Shown: positions 8,388-17,707, numbered from the stretch's first letter. The stretch is 63,776 bases of DNA from Candidatus Aminicenantes bacterium UBA2190 (GCA_002335385.1 DCVK01000001.1:1-63776), one strand, 5' to 3'. Translations and numbers: made by a program. The notes: generated by a model from the sequence alone, not told the origin.

Positions 8388-9827
8388 CTAATTGGGAAAT
8401 CTGCCGGCGCCGGCGGAGACGGCGCGGGCGAAATTGCGCATCACCCAGAGATGGGCCCGGGCCTGGGTCAGGTTGTAGACGGGCCAGGGCAGCGTGGGCC
8501 GGTAGTCGTGGATGGCCACCAGGACGGCGCTGCCGCCCAGCACTTCGCGGAACTCCAGACGCGGCCGCCGGGTGGCGCAGTCGGTCCTGCGCGCCAGCAG
8601 GCCGCCGCTGATGTAGAACAGCTGGCGGACGGAGGCGGCGCTGCGCTGAGAATCGAAGCGCAGCTCGAGGAGTGAAATGCGCAACGGGCGGCTGCGGATG
8701 ACCAGGCCGCCGTCGCCATCGACGTCGGCGCGGAGCAGGGAGCGGAAAAAACGCGGCAGCCATAGGGTGAAGCGCAGCGCCAGCCAGCGCGCGCTCCTTC
8801 CCGGCGGCAGGTGGATGCGCTGCACCGAGCGGACGGTGTTGCGGTCGCGGCGGGGGATGACGCGCTTGCGGCGCGTCTCGAGGGCATGGATGGAGCGGAA
8901 GCGGCCGCTGCTCCTCTCCTCCTGCAGGGACGCCTGCACGGCCTGCTCCAGCGCGAGCGGCGTCATCCCCGCCGCCAGCTGCAGGCCGAGGTCGCGGCTG
9001 AACAGCGAATGCTTCAGGCTTTCGACCAGGGGCGAAACGAGCTGCCGGGGGTAGCCGCTGATCAGGGCCAGGAACGCCTTGGAGAGGCCGATCAGCTGAA
9101 AGGGCAGGCCGAAGAACAGGCGGCGCAAACCCAGGATCCGGGCGCTGCGCTCCAGCAGCTCGCGATAGGTCATGATGTCGTTGGAGCCGATGTCATGGCT
9201 GCGGTTCTCCGTCTCCGGGTTCTCCAGGCAATGGCGCAGCAGGCGGATGGCGTCGGAGAGGGCCACCGGCTGGATCAGGGAGGCGGACCAGCGCGGGCAG
9301 GGGATGAGCGGCGCCCGCTCCAGCACCGAGCGGAACATGCCGTAGGAGGAACCGTGCAGGCCGATGACGATGCCGGCGCGCAGGGTGGTCACCGGCACGG
9401 CGTAGGCCCCCAGGGTCAGCTCCACCTCGCGCCGGCTCAGGATGTGGCGCGAGAGATCGGCCTGGTCGGGGATCATGCCGCCCAGGTAGATGATGTGACC
9501 GACTCCGGCCCTGGCCGCCGCCCGGGCGAAATTGTCCGCGCAGATCAGGTCGAAATCCTGGAAGCTCCCCTGCGTCAGGCGGGCCGACGGCAGCATGGAA
9601 TGCACCAGGTAGAACGCGGACTCGGCGCCGGCGACGGCGCGCTCGCATTCGAACAGCGAGAAGAGGTCGCAGCGCCGCCATTCGGCGTCGGGGAGGAAGC
9701 CGGCCGGGCGTTCGCCGCGTCCGAGGCCGATGACCCGGAAATCGGCGAGGAGTTCGCGGGCCAGCGCGGTGCCGATGAAGCCGCTGGCGCCGGCGATGAC
9801 GACGGTGGGTCGGGAAGCGCTGGTCAT
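8388..9827 (-). CDS. SDR-type NAD(P)-binding protein with C-terminal DUF2867 domain
   Basis: 479-residue protein. The N-terminal half is a Rossmann NAD(P)-binding fold with GASGFIG (GxxGxxG) near residue 13 and atypical-SDR features (VHSML, IYLGG). The C-terminal third, with the IALHDYRP-like segment and PVYNLTQARAHLWVMRNF, matches DUF2867 as fused to such epimerase-like proteins. The substrate is unknown. A GAGG sits 6 nt before ATG 9827, and an upstream promoter (TTGCCT-17-TACAAT) leaves a short leader. It is divergent from murI. Confidence 0.82.
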   Translation of the reverse strand: MTSASRPTVVIAGASGFIGTALARELLADFRVIGLGRGERPAGFLPDAEWRRCDLFSLFECERAVAGAESAFYLVHSMLPSARLTQGSFQDFDLICADNFARAAARAGVGHIIYLGGMIPDQADLSRHILSRREVELTLGAYAVPVTTLRAGIVIGLHGSSYGMFRSVLERAPLIPCPRWSASLIQPVALSDAIRLLRHCLENPETENRSHDIGSNDIMTYRELLERSARILGLRRLFFGLPFQLIGLSKAFLALISGYPRQLVSPLVESLKHSLFSRDLGLQLAAGMTPLALEQAVQASLQEERSSGRFRSIHALETRRKRVIPRRDRNTVRSVQRIHLPPGRSARWLALRFTLWLPRFFRSLLRADVDGDGGLVIRSRPLRISLLELRFDSQRSAASVRQLFYISGGLLARRTDCATRRPRLEFREVLGGSAVLVAIHDYRPTLPWPVYNLTQARAHLWVMRNFARAVSAGAGRFPN

Positions 9828-9851
9828 GATGAGCCTCGATCGCTCAACGCC

Positions 9852-9880
9852 ATTGTAGGAGAACCGGCGGCAAAAGGCAA
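9852..9880 (-). promoter_or_regulatory. Promoter of the SDR/DUF2867 gene
   Basis: On the minus strand TTGCCT (9880-9875) and TACAAT (9857-9852) are separated by 17 nt. The -10 lies 24 nt before ATG 9827, leaving room for the GAGG ribosome-binding site. Confidence 0.6.
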
Positions 9881-9941
9881 TTTCACCGACCTGGGTCGGG
9901 GAACGAACCCCGGTGCGGATGCGCCCGCTGAGAATTTGTTG

Positions 9942-9947
9942 TATAAT
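9942..9947 (+). promoter_or_regulatory. -10 box of murI, leaderless arrangement
   Basis: A perfect TATAAT ends 8 nt before the murI ATG, so transcription should begin at or next to the start codon. There is no clear -35 at the expected distance and no ribosome-binding site. Confidence 0.55.
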
Positions 9948-9955
9948 CGCTGCCG

Positions 9956-10792
9956 ATGCAACAGGATGCCGATCGCCCGCGCCAGGCCGATCCGGCGGCG
10001 CCGGTGGGTTTCTTCGACTCCGGCGTCGGCGGACTGTCGGTGCTGCGCGCCGCGCGCCGCGCCCTGCCGCGGGAGAACATGATCTATTTCGCCGACTCGG
10101 CCTACTGCCCCTATGGCGGCCGGAGCGGCGAGTTCGTCCGCCGCCGCGCCCTGGCCATCACCCGCTTCCTGCTGGCGCGCGGGGCCAAGGCCGTCGTCGT
10201 GGCCTGCAACTCGGCCAGCGAGGCCGCCCTGGAGTGTCTGCGCCCGGCCTTCCCCGGCCTGGAGATCGTCGGCATCGAGCCGGCCGTCAAGGTGGGGCAG
10301 CGCCTGAGCCGCAACCACAGGATCGGCGTCCTGGGCACGTCGCTGACGCTGGGGGGAAAGCGTTTCTCCCGCCTGCTGGAGAACTTCGCGGCGGGAATGG
10401 AAGTCTACACCCAGCCGGTCGCCGGCCTGGTGGAGAGCATCGAGGCCGGCCGCATCGACGATCCGCGCACGGACGCCATCATCCGCCGGAACCTGCGGCC
10501 GCTGCTGAAGAAGGGGATCGATACGCTGGTGCTGGGCTGCACCCATTACCCGCTGGTCAAGGAGCGCATCGCGTCCGCCTGCGGCCCCGGCGTCGAGGTG
10601 ATCGACACCGGCGAGCCCGTCGCCCGGCAGCTGCGGCGGCGCCTGCGGGCCACCGGCCTGCTCCGGCTCTCCCCGGAAGCGGGTTGGGTCGAGTATTTCA
10701 GCAGCGGCGAGCCCGGCATCGTGGCGCCCGTGATGCGCGCGATCATGGCCGACCCCTCCCTGCAGGTCATCCGGCGCTCGCTTCAGGAATGA
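9956..10792 (+). CDS. murI: Glutamate racemase
   Basis: Cytoplasmic cofactor-independent racemase giving D-glutamate for peptidoglycan. The 278-residue length is typical. FFDSGVGGLSVL near the N-terminus is the family signature; the two catalytic cysteines are Cys84 in ACNSAS and Cys195 in LGCTHYPL. The start ATG 9956 follows a TATAAT by 8 nt with no Shine-Dalgarno, so translation probably begins on a leaderless message. It is transcribed divergently from the SDR/DUF2867 gene; the next gene has its own promoter. Confidence 0.96.
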   Translation: MQQDADRPRQADPAAPVGFFDSGVGGLSVLRAARRALPRENMIYFADSAYCPYGGRSGEFVRRRALAITRFLLARGAKAVVVACNSASEAALECLRPAFPGLEIVGIEPAVKVGQRLSRNHRIGVLGTSLTLGGKRFSRLLENFAAGMEVYTQPVAGLVESIEAGRIDDPRTDAIIRRNLRPLLKKGIDTLVLGCTHYPLVKERIASACGPGVEVIDTGEPVARQLRRRLRATGLLRLSPEAGWVEYFSSGEPGIVAPVMRAIMADPSLQVIRRSLQE

Positions 10793-10813
10793 ACGGTTCC
10801 CGGGCGATCCCGG

Positions 10814-10842
10814 TTGATTTTTGCCTGGGCATGATCTATAGT
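10814..10842 (+). promoter_or_regulatory. Promoter of the MinD-like gene
   Basis: TTGATT (10814-10819) and TATAGT (10837-10842) with exactly 17 nt between them. The expected start leaves a leader of about 65 nt before ATG 10914. Confidence 0.6.
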
Positions 10843-10913
10843 AAACCTCCGGAGACGCCCCCAAGGACGGATGGCCAAGCAGTTGGCCGGCGCATGGGGA
10901 AGAAGGGCTTTTC

Positions 10914-12134
10914 ATGAGAATACTGCCGGTTTCATCGGGGAAAGGCGGAGTGGGCAAGACGACCTTCGCCCTGAATTTCGCCCTGGCCCTGGCCAGGACG
11001 AGCCGCACGATCCTGCTCGATCTTGACACCGGCACCTCCAGCCTGCGCAGCTTCCTCGACGTCAGGGTCGAGAGGGACCTGTTCCATTTTTTGAAGAAAG
11101 ACCAGCCGCTCGATGCGTGCCGCCAGGCGCTGCCGCCGGCCATGGACCCCGAGGGCGCCTTCGCCAACTTCAGCTTCATCGCCTCGCCGCGCGGCTTCGT
11201 CCAGGACATCGTCAATTTCGCTCCCGAGATCAAGGAGAAGCTGATCGCCGGCATCAACGAGCTGCAGGCCGATTACCTGGTCATCGACATGAAGGCCGGC
11301 CTCGACCGCAACGTCCTCGAATTCCTCCCATTGTCCAACAGCGGCATCCTGCTGTTCACGCCGCGGCTGAGGGCCGCCACCGTCTCCGCGGCCGAGATGG
11401 CCAAGGCCATCCTGTTCCGCATGCTGGACATCATGCTCTCATCACCACTGCTGCAGGGCCGTTTCACCCCGGGCCCCGACGATGCCCAGGCCTCGGTGTT
11501 CCAGCGCCTGCGCGATTTCCTGGAGAACGGCGGCGGCGGCCCGGGCGGCAACCTGGACGACCTGATCGGCGAGGCGGCGGCGCGCTTCCCCGAGGACAAC
11601 TTCCTGCGCGTCTTCCGCTATTACCTGGAGAACTACAAGGTCTACTATGTCCTGAACCAGTTCAACAGCGTGGCCGAGTCGGTCGAGAACACCATCAAGC
11701 CCTTTGTCGAGGAGATCTTTCGCAGCGCCTCCTCCAGGGTGACGTTCCACAACCTGGGCTGGGTGGTGGAGGACGAGCAGGTGCGCCGCTCCGGCGAGAC
11801 CGGCGTGCCCTACCTGGTGCGCCGCCACTACCAGAAGCAGCAGGCCGCGCCTCGCGCAACGGACGACGATGCCCGGCTGCGCGAGATGTTCGGACTGAGC
11901 CCGGTGAAGCCCCAACCCGGGAAGAAGAAGGACCTCGCCCGTGAGTTGAGCGGCCAACTCGACCTGCTGAGAAAGATCTATGTCTTCAACGCCGGCAAGG
12001 ACCCCGAGACCAACCTGGATTTCATCGCCGCCCGCGCCCGCGACCTCTCCGCCAATTCGGTCCACCAGTTCGGCATGAAGCGCATCTTCTCGGTCCCGGA
12101 GTTCCTGGAGCGCTTCCAGTCGCGGCTGATCTGA
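10914..12134 (+). CDS. MinD/ParA-family P-loop ATPase
   Basis: 406 residues, longer than MinD (about 260). Residues 1-280 carry the deviant Walker A SSGKGGVGKTT (7-17) with the signature first Lys, the LLDLDTGTSS switch region and VIDMKAGLDRNV as Walker B/switch II. Such ATPases dimerise on ATP and act on membranes or cargo (division sites, flagella, plasmids). The C-terminal 130 residues (from about KKKDLARELSGQL) are a helical extension I do not recognise. There is no minC, minE or flagellar gene nearby, so the role cannot be assigned. It has a promoter of its own and a hairpin follows its stop. Confidence 0.85.
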   Translation: MRILPVSSGKGGVGKTTFALNFALALARTSRTILLDLDTGTSSLRSFLDVRVERDLFHFLKKDQPLDACRQALPPAMDPEGAFANFSFIASPRGFVQDIVNFAPEIKEKLIAGINELQADYLVIDMKAGLDRNVLEFLPLSNSGILLFTPRLRAATVSAAEMAKAILFRMLDIMLSSPLLQGRFTPGPDDAQASVFQRLRDFLENGGGGPGGNLDDLIGEAAARFPEDNFLRVFRYYLENYKVYYVLNQFNSVAESVENTIKPFVEEIFRSASSRVTFHNLGWVVEDEQVRRSGETGVPYLVRRHYQKQQAAPRATDDDARLREMFGLSPVKPQPGKKKDLARELSGQLDLLRKIYVFNAGKDPETNLDFIAARARDLSANSVHQFGMKRIFSVPEFLERFQSRLI

Positions 12135-12151
12135 ACCGGGACTCGCCCGGT
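12135..12151 (+). terminator. Short hairpin directly after the MinD-like gene
   Basis: ACCGGG-ACTCG-CCCGGT begins at the base after the stop codon. It is a stable stem, but no T-run follows, so it may protect the 3' end rather than terminate. Confidence 0.35.
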
Positions 12152-12176
12152 CGGCCCGGAGACGCCATACTGTACC

Positions 12177-12206
12177 TTGACTGGTTATATATTGGTGTGA
12201 TAGAAT
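12177..12206 (+). promoter_or_regulatory. Promoter of the phosphodiesterase lipoprotein gene
   Basis: TTGACT (12177-12182) and TAGAAT (12201-12206) with 18-nt spacing. The -10 ends 8 nt before ATG 12215, predicting a leaderless mRNA. Confidence 0.65.
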
Positions 12207-12214
12207 CATCCCAA

Positions 12215-13534
12215 ATGGCAAAAAAAATATCCTCGCTCATCCTGGTTTTGGCCGTCCTGCTGGCACTGGCCGCCTGCGGCGGGGCGAAGAACGAAAAGGT
12301 GCGGGTGGTCGTCCTGGGCTTTGACGGCGCCAACTGGCCGACGATCGACCCGCTGATCGCCGCCGGCAAGCTCCCTTTCCTGAAGAAGCTGAAGGAGCAG
12401 AGCGCCTGGGCCGACTTCCGCACCGACAAGCCGACCAAGTCTTCGGTTGTGTGGACCAGCATCGCCACGGGCAAGACCATGGTCAAGCACGGCATCCTCG
12501 ACTTCGCCTACATGAAGGAGAACAACATCCAGGTGCCGTACTCCAACGCCGAGAAACGCGAGCCATCCCTGTGGCAGATGCTGGACCGCTTCCAGCTGCG
12601 CAGCGTGGTGGTGAACTGGTTCGTCACCCATCCGCCCGACCTGTTCAACGGCGTGATGGTCTCGGACCGCTTCCGCCAGATCATGATCAAGAAGCCCGAA
12701 TTCGCCAACCAGTACGTGGACACCGTCCAGCCCAAGATGGACTTCTACCGGCTGAAGCAGGTGATCCGCCGCGATTACGGCCGCACCATCGAGCGCATCG
12801 GCATGCCCGATTTCCCCGCCCGCTTCGAGAAGACCCATCCCGGGCAGGATTTCCGCCGCCATTTCACGCTGCAGAACTCGCGCACGTTCGTCATGCAGGA
12901 CGCCCTGGTCGAGGACGTCACCGATCTCCTGTTCCAGAAAGAGTCAGCCGACCTGTACATGACCTATTTCCGCCTGCCCGACATCACCCAGCATTTCGTG
13001 CTGCGCCTGCTTCCCGATGAATTCATCGCGGCGATGTTCCCCCAGGGGGATGTCTGGGACATGAGCGCCGAGAAGCAGCAGCAGGTCATCGGCCGCATTT
13101 CCCAGGAGCTGGAGCCCGTGTACCGCTACATGGACCGTCTGCTGGAGAAGTACCTGAGCGATCCCAAGTTCAAGGACGCCTACTTCTTCATCATGTCCGA
13201 CCACGGCTTCAGCCTCTACAGCGGCGGCTACAACCATTATGACCTGCCCGACGACATGCCGGCGCCTCCCGGCATCCTGCTGGTCAAGGGGCCCAAGGTC
13301 AAGCCCGGCAAGACCGATGCGTGCATCTACGACATCGCCCCATCGATCCTCTACCTGTTCGGCCTGCCCCTGGATCGCACCATGGACGGCAAGCCGTTGA
13401 GCGACATCTTCAAGCTTGGCCGCAAGGTGAAATATACCACGTACGTTCTCGACAAGGACAGGAAAGGCATCGCCCGCAAGGATTCCGACCAGGAAACCCT
13501 GGAGGAACTCAAGGCCCTGGGCTACATCAACTAG
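12215..13534 (+). CDS. Alkaline-phosphatase-superfamily phosphodiesterase lipoprotein
   Basis: 439-residue envelope protein with a lipoprotein signal (lipobox LALAAC, lipidated Cys21). The mature part is a type I phosphodiesterase/nucleotide pyrophosphatase fold: metal ligand Asp37 in GFDGANWPT, a nucleophile region in KSSVVWTSIATGK (residues 75-87), MSDHGF and the late HYDLPDDMP. It ends in LKALGYIN, the LGYI-type tail also seen in the two sulfatase-fold proteins of this window. The longest frame starts at GTG 12197, but ATG 12215 gives a clean lipoprotein signal and fits the -10 spacing. The substrate is unknown; phosphodiester or phospho-glycan hydrolysis or transfer at the cell surface is plausible. 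Confidence 0.85.
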   Translation: MAKKISSLILVLAVLLALAACGGAKNEKVRVVVLGFDGANWPTIDPLIAAGKLPFLKKLKEQSAWADFRTDKPTKSSVVWTSIATGKTMVKHGILDFAYMKENNIQVPYSNAEKREPSLWQMLDRFQLRSVVVNWFVTHPPDLFNGVMVSDRFRQIMIKKPEFANQYVDTVQPKMDFYRLKQVIRRDYGRTIERIGMPDFPARFEKTHPGQDFRRHFTLQNSRTFVMQDALVEDVTDLLFQKESADLYMTYFRLPDITQHFVLRLLPDEFIAAMFPQGDVWDMSAEKQQQVIGRISQELEPVYRYMDRLLEKYLSDPKFKDAYFFIMSDHGFSLYSGGYNHYDLPDDMPAPPGILLVKGPKVKPGKTDACIYDIAPSILYLFGLPLDRTMDGKPLSDIFKLGRKVKYTTYVLDKDRKGIARKDSDQETLEELKALGYIN

Positions 13535-13542
13535 CCCGTGCC

Positions 13543-13570
13543 GCCGGGGAAGCGCCATTCCCGCCCCGGC
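13543..13570 (+). terminator. Hairpin after the phosphodiesterase gene
   Basis: GCCGGGG (13543-13549) pairs with CCCCGGC (13564-13570) across a 14-nt loop. A pyrimidine-rich stretch starts 13 nt later, too far for a standard intrinsic terminator. Confidence 0.35.
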
Positions 13571-13610
13571 GCGGCGCGCCGCCCTATTTTCATTTTCCCC
13601 CCCGCAGCGG

Positions 13611-13639
13611 TTGAATGAAACCCGACAATAATCTATAAT
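13611..13639 (+). promoter_or_regulatory. Promoter of the first PKD protein gene
   Basis: TTGAAT (13611-13616), 17 nt, TATAAT (13634-13639). The -10 ends 6 nt before ATG 13646, so the transcript should be leaderless. Confidence 0.72.
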
Positions 13640-13645
13640 ATAGTC

Positions 13646-15391
13646 ATGAAAAAAGCCCAGCCGACCCTGATCGTTTGCCTCGTGGCGCTGGCCGCCTGCC
13701 TGGGACTGGCCAGCGAGCCGTTGTTCGCCTGGGGAAAGCCGATCCTGGTCGCCCAGGACAACCGCTACAGCTATGAGAAGCCGCAGGTGAAATACAGCCC
13801 CGGCGGCGTCGCCTACGTCTCCTATACCGCCCGCACGATCGGTTCCTCGACGGCGAACGTCTTCCTCAGCCGCTACGACGGCAACTCGGTCAGTTTCGTC
13901 CGCAGCGTCTCCGAAACCTCCCAGCATGCCTATGAGGGGGATGTCGGCATCTCGGCGACCGGACAGATCCATGTGGCCTGGGCGGAACACAACCTCAGCA
14001 ATCCCAACACCCAGTACATCCGCTACCGCAGCAGCTCCAACGGCACCTCCTGGAGCTCCATCCAGACCCTGACCACCGTGACCTCGTCCGACCTGATCGA
14101 GGACCTGAGGCTGGCGGTCGACGGCAGCAACAACGTGTTCGTCGTCTTCATGGTCTGGCCGGAGGCCCGCTGCCGCATCATCACCAAGTACGGCTCCAGC
14201 GTCAGCACCCAGAACTTCCCCGTCGCCGGGCGTTCCAAGCATCCCGATGTCGCCGCCGACAGCCGCTTCATCTACATCGCCTGGCAGCACATGGACGGCG
14301 GCGACTACACCATCATGACGCAGCGGCGGAACAACTCCGCCGGCGGCAGCTGGCTCCCCGCCGTCGACCTGAAGGTGACCCAGGCCCAGAAGCCGCGCAC
14401 CGACCCCGACGACGGCCGCAACCAGCAGCTCGTGTACTGGATCAAGGACACCACGTCGAGCCGCAAGCTGCTTCATCGCCGCTGGCTGGGGAGCTCCTAT
14501 TCGGCGGCGAAGGTCATCTCCGATCCCGATGATTATCTGACCTACCATTACGCCGACTTCGAGGTCGCGGGCAAGCACATGATCGCCACCATGCAGCTGG
14601 GCGGTTACCTGGGCGGCCGCGCCCTCTACTACAACTGGGGCAGCGACGGGACATGGGGCGGGATCCAGACGGTCCCGGGGACCGGCTCCCTGTCGCCGGC
14701 CCAGGCATCGGTCGACCTCACCTCGTCCGGGAAGGCGGTGATCGCCCTGGCCTCGCGGGACGATGCCGTGTACCTGATCACCAGCGACGGCGACGTCGTC
14801 GACCCCGAGCCGCCGGTCACGAACCTGCCGCCCTCGGCCAAGTTCACCATGAACCCGCTGGGCGGCCTCTACCCGCTCAACGTGACCTTCAACGCCTCGC
14901 CGTCGAAGGACCCGGACGGGCAGATCGTCAGCTACGACTGGGATTTCGACGATGGCGGCGGCGCCGCGAGCATGATCGTCCAGCATGTTTTCCAGGCCAA
15001 GAAGCGCTACATCATCACGCTGACCGTCACCGACAACCTGGGGGCCACCGCCACCGCCACCGGCGAGGTCGAGGTCTTCGGCCTCTATCCGCCGCTGAAC
15101 GTGAGCTACACGCGCTACGAGAACCGCAACCTGTTCTCCATCGAATACCTGTACCGCATCACCTGGCGGCATAACCCCGCCAACGACGAGGTCGGGGCCA
15201 AGATCGTCGCCTACAAGATCTATCGCCGCGAGAGGGGCGCCAGCTACGAACCCGGCCTGTTCCATACCTTCTCCGCCGGCAACATGAATGAATTCGAATA
15301 TCTGGACCGCACCATCGGGCAGGCGGCGAAAGAATACGAGTACCGGGTCAGTTCCGTGGACAGCCAGGGCCGGGAAAGCGACCTGAACTGA
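13646..15391 (+). CDS. Secreted PKD-domain protein with beta-propeller-like repeats
   Basis: 581-residue exported protein: signal peptide 1-29 (cleavage near LFA-WG), then about 360 residues of WGKPILVAQD / HVAWAEHN / VYLITSDG repeats resembling a sialidase/BNR-type propeller, then a PKD domain (about 395-480, with SPSKDPDGQIVSYDWDFDDG) and a C-terminal fibronectin-like segment with YKIYRRERG and YEYRVSSVDSQGRES. No catalytic residues are recognised, so an adhesin or glycan-binding role is more likely than an enzyme. The gene at 26997 is a clear paralog with the same order of parts. No Shine-Dalgarno; the start lies 6 nt after TATAAT. Confidence 0.8.
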   Translation: MKKAQPTLIVCLVALAACLGLASEPLFAWGKPILVAQDNRYSYEKPQVKYSPGGVAYVSYTARTIGSSTANVFLSRYDGNSVSFVRSVSETSQHAYEGDVGISATGQIHVAWAEHNLSNPNTQYIRYRSSSNGTSWSSIQTLTTVTSSDLIEDLRLAVDGSNNVFVVFMVWPEARCRIITKYGSSVSTQNFPVAGRSKHPDVAADSRFIYIAWQHMDGGDYTIMTQRRNNSAGGSWLPAVDLKVTQAQKPRTDPDDGRNQQLVYWIKDTTSSRKLLHRRWLGSSYSAAKVISDPDDYLTYHYADFEVAGKHMIATMQLGGYLGGRALYYNWGSDGTWGGIQTVPGTGSLSPAQASVDLTSSGKAVIALASRDDAVYLITSDGDVVDPEPPVTNLPPSAKFTMNPLGGLYPLNVTFNASPSKDPDGQIVSYDWDFDDGGGAASMIVQHVFQAKKRYIITLTVTDNLGATATATGEVEVFGLYPPLNVSYTRYENRNLFSIEYLYRITWRHNPANDEVGAKIVAYKIYRRERGASYEPGLFHTFSAGNMNEFEYLDRTIGQAAKEYEYRVSSVDSQGRESDLN

Positions 15392-15397
15392 CCGGCC

Positions 15398-17560
15398 TCA
15401 AGGAAAGCGCAACAGGAAAAACAAACCGTCCCGGGCCGCCGTCGTCTCCAGCCCCACATGCACCAGGTTCCTTCTGCCCAGGCGGAATTTCCTCGCTGCC
15501 GGCAGGAAAAGCTCCAGTTGACTTTCGCGGCCCCGGCCGGCGGCCAGCAGCGTGCGCCGGCCGTTCCTTACCGTCAGCGCGGCGTGCCCGTCGTTCTGCA
15601 GGCTCAGCGTGACCCTGTCGGCGGCGCTGCCTTTCAGGTCGATGAACAGGTCGTAATTCTGACCGGCCAGGAACTTGAATCCACCCAGGTCCCGGCGCTG
15701 GGAGAAGTTCCTGGAATTGCAGAAGAATGAGATGCCGCCGTCGCTGTAGCGGGTCTGCAGCTGAACGTGGGGAAACAGGCAGAAAACGAGGAGCAGCGCC
15801 GTGCCGGCGAACGGGAAAAGCAGCCGCGCGGCCCGGGTGACCCACGCCGCCCAGGCCCGCTTCCAGTACAGCCCGGCCGCCAGCCCCAGCAGGAGCAGCC
15901 AGGCCCAGTTGGCGGCATGGCCCGCGTTGTCGATCTTCAGGAAAGAAGGGAAGAAATCGCTCAGCGGCATCGCTGCGCTGCCCCAGAACAGGAGCAGGGA
16001 CGATGCCCGCTGGCTCACCTCGCGGGTGACCGGCTGATAAAGGAACAACGGGTAATAGAACAGCCAGGCCGTGGCGAACACGGTCAGGCCGGCCAGCAGT
16101 CGGAATCCGCCGCGCTCGATCCCGGGCCGGGCCCGGTCATGCCAGGCGGCCAGGAAGACGGCCATGATCCACAGGACGAAGACCGTCGGCCGCGCCGCCG
16201 GCGAGTAGCCCCCGCGCACGGTGGTGAAGGCATGGAAAACGACATAAGAGACGGATATCGCCGCCAGCAGCGGAAAATCGCGCACCTGCGAGCGGACCTC
16301 TTTTTTGCAGGCCAGGAAGGCCAGCAGCGCGACGGGGGCGTAGACCAGCAGCCCGTCGCGCTGATCCAGAAAAAAAGAGAGCAGGGTCTCGATGCGGAAA
16401 TGGAAGGGGATGGCCAGGAAGTTCTTTTCCGGTGAGATCACGGCGGGGTTGAATGAGCCGTAAAGGACTCTGCTGTAAATCCCCAGCAGGGCCAGGCCCG
16501 CAGCCAGCGGGGCCAGGAACAGCGCCGTCGGCTTCAGGCGCCGGGCGATCCCCGCTTCGCCGCGCCATATCCTGGTCAGGAGGAACAGGGCCAGGATCAG
16601 CGCCGGCAGGCCGTATTTCAGGTGCAGCCAGGGAATGGCGGCCAGCAGCAGGCCGGCGGTGAAGAACCACCCGCGATCGCGGCCGAGGAGATAGGCGAAT
16701 ATCATCAGGGTGGCGGCGGGCAGCTCGGGGAAAAGGTGAACGGCGTGGAACACCAGGGGAAAGGTCATCAGGAAGAAGAGGAACAGGCGCTGGCCCCGCT
16801 TCTCCGGCAGCGCTCGTTGCAGCACCAGGAAAAGCCCCAGGGCATAGAACGAGTTGAACAGGGCGGCGACCAGGCGGAAATACAGCGAGGCGGGCACGGC
16901 GCCCTCCACGAGCCGGAACAGGCGAACGAAGGGCAGCAGAAGGAAGGCGAGCCCGGGCATGTGGAAGGACCGGTGCCTGCCGCCATGGATCGCTCCATGA
17001 AAGCGGATCTCCACCGGCAGGTACGAGAGGTAGGTCTTGTCCTGCAGGTTGTTCTTGAGGTCGAGATCGCCGTCCTCCATGATGCTCTGGGCGATCATGA
17101 CGTAATGCGGCTCATCGCCGGACAGCTGGATGCCCCGGGCATGGAGGATGGCGGCGGCAACGACCAGCGCCAGCAGCGACACCTGCCATGCCTGCCGGGA
17201 TGCGATCCGGGCCAGCGGCATTCTCCCTCGCCAGGCGGGCCGGCTGCGCGCCAGGGAAAGGATATAGGCCAGCATGATGAGGATGGCCAGGCGGACGCGG
17301 AAGTCGGCGATCGAGGAGTAGTTCAGCAGCAGCACGGGGGAGAGGATCATGAACAGGTAAGGGGGGAAGGGGGAGCGCGCCAGGAAGCGGCAGGCAAGTT
17401 CGCCGGTCGCCATGCCGGCGGCGGCCAACAGCAGGAGCGGCAGCCCCGCTTGTCCCCGCCAGAAGGTGATCGCCAGCAGGGCGAGGCCCAGGAAGCTTGA
17501 TCCCAGGAGCCAGGAGCGTTTCGTCTTTGTTTTCCCCATCGGGTTTGCCTGAATGGCCAT
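15398..17560 (-). CDS. Polytopic membrane protein, GT-C glycosyltransferase-like
   Basis: 720-residue inner-membrane protein with about 12 hydrophobic helices followed by a C-terminal soluble segment of about 140 residues. The first large loop carries GDEPHYVMIAQSIMEDGDL, the acidic DE motif of the GT-C (PMT/ArnT-like) superfamily that uses lipid-linked sugars on the periplasmic side. The track-length frame begins at 17653, but ATG 17560 follows a TTGCTT-16-TACAAT promoter; an ATG seven codons further on is also possible. It converges with the first PKD gene, 6 nt away. The sugar donor and acceptor are unknown. Two other GT-C-like proteins lie at 25008 and 36176. Confidence 0.75.
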   Translation of the reverse strand: MAIQANPMGKTKTKRSWLLGSSFLGLALLAITFWRGQAGLPLLLLAAAGMATGELACRFLARSPFPPYLFMILSPVLLLNYSSIADFRVRLAILIMLAYILSLARSRPAWRGRMPLARIASRQAWQVSLLALVVAAAILHARGIQLSGDEPHYVMIAQSIMEDGDLDLKNNLQDKTYLSYLPVEIRFHGAIHGGRHRSFHMPGLAFLLLPFVRLFRLVEGAVPASLYFRLVAALFNSFYALGLFLVLQRALPEKRGQRLFLFFLMTFPLVFHAVHLFPELPAATLMIFAYLLGRDRGWFFTAGLLLAAIPWLHLKYGLPALILALFLLTRIWRGEAGIARRLKPTALFLAPLAAGLALLGIYSRVLYGSFNPAVISPEKNFLAIPFHFRIETLLSFFLDQRDGLLVYAPVALLAFLACKKEVRSQVRDFPLLAAISVSYVVFHAFTTVRGGYSPAARPTVFVLWIMAVFLAAWHDRARPGIERGGFRLLAGLTVFATAWLFYYPLFLYQPVTREVSQRASSLLLFWGSAAMPLSDFFPSFLKIDNAGHAANWAWLLLLGLAAGLYWKRAWAAWVTRAARLLFPFAGTALLLVFCLFPHVQLQTRYSDGGISFFCNSRNFSQRRDLGGFKFLAGQNYDLFIDLKGSAADRVTLSLQNDGHAALTVRNGRRTLLAAGRGRESQLELFLPAARKFRLGRRNLVHVGLETTAARDGLFFLLRFP

Positions 17561-17564
17561 GCGC

Positions 17565-17592
17565 ATTGTATCACACGGCCCGGCGAAAGCAA
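17565..17592 (-). promoter_or_regulatory. Promoter of the GT-C-like gene at 15398-17560
   Basis: Minus strand TTGCTT (17592-17587), 16 nt, TACAAT (17570-17565). The gap from the -10 to ATG 17560 is only 4 nt, shorter than at other loci, so the downstream ATG at 17539 may be the real start. Confidence 0.5.
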
Positions 17593-17671
17593 AAAAGGAG
17601 GCGATCCGGGGCAGCCGGGGCGCGGCATGGGAAAAACTCGCGCCAGAGGCCATCAGCGCCGGCGCGAGTGG

Positions 17672-17701
17672 TTGACAGCAGGGGGGGAGTCAAGTTAAAA
17701 T
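17672..17701 (+). promoter_or_regulatory. Promoter of the carbamoyltransferase operon
   Basis: TTGACA (17672-17677) with 18 nt to TAAAAT (17696-17701), 6 nt before ATG 17708. There is no ribosome-binding site, so the operon mRNA appears leaderless at its first gene. Confidence 0.68.
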
Positions 17702-17707
17702 ACGCCC

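Noticed and set aside
12944..15265. A 773-codon antisense frame over the phosphodiesterase and PKD genes
   Set aside because: It crosses two well-supported sense genes and the promoter between them, with shadow composition rich in Val, Gly and Asp.
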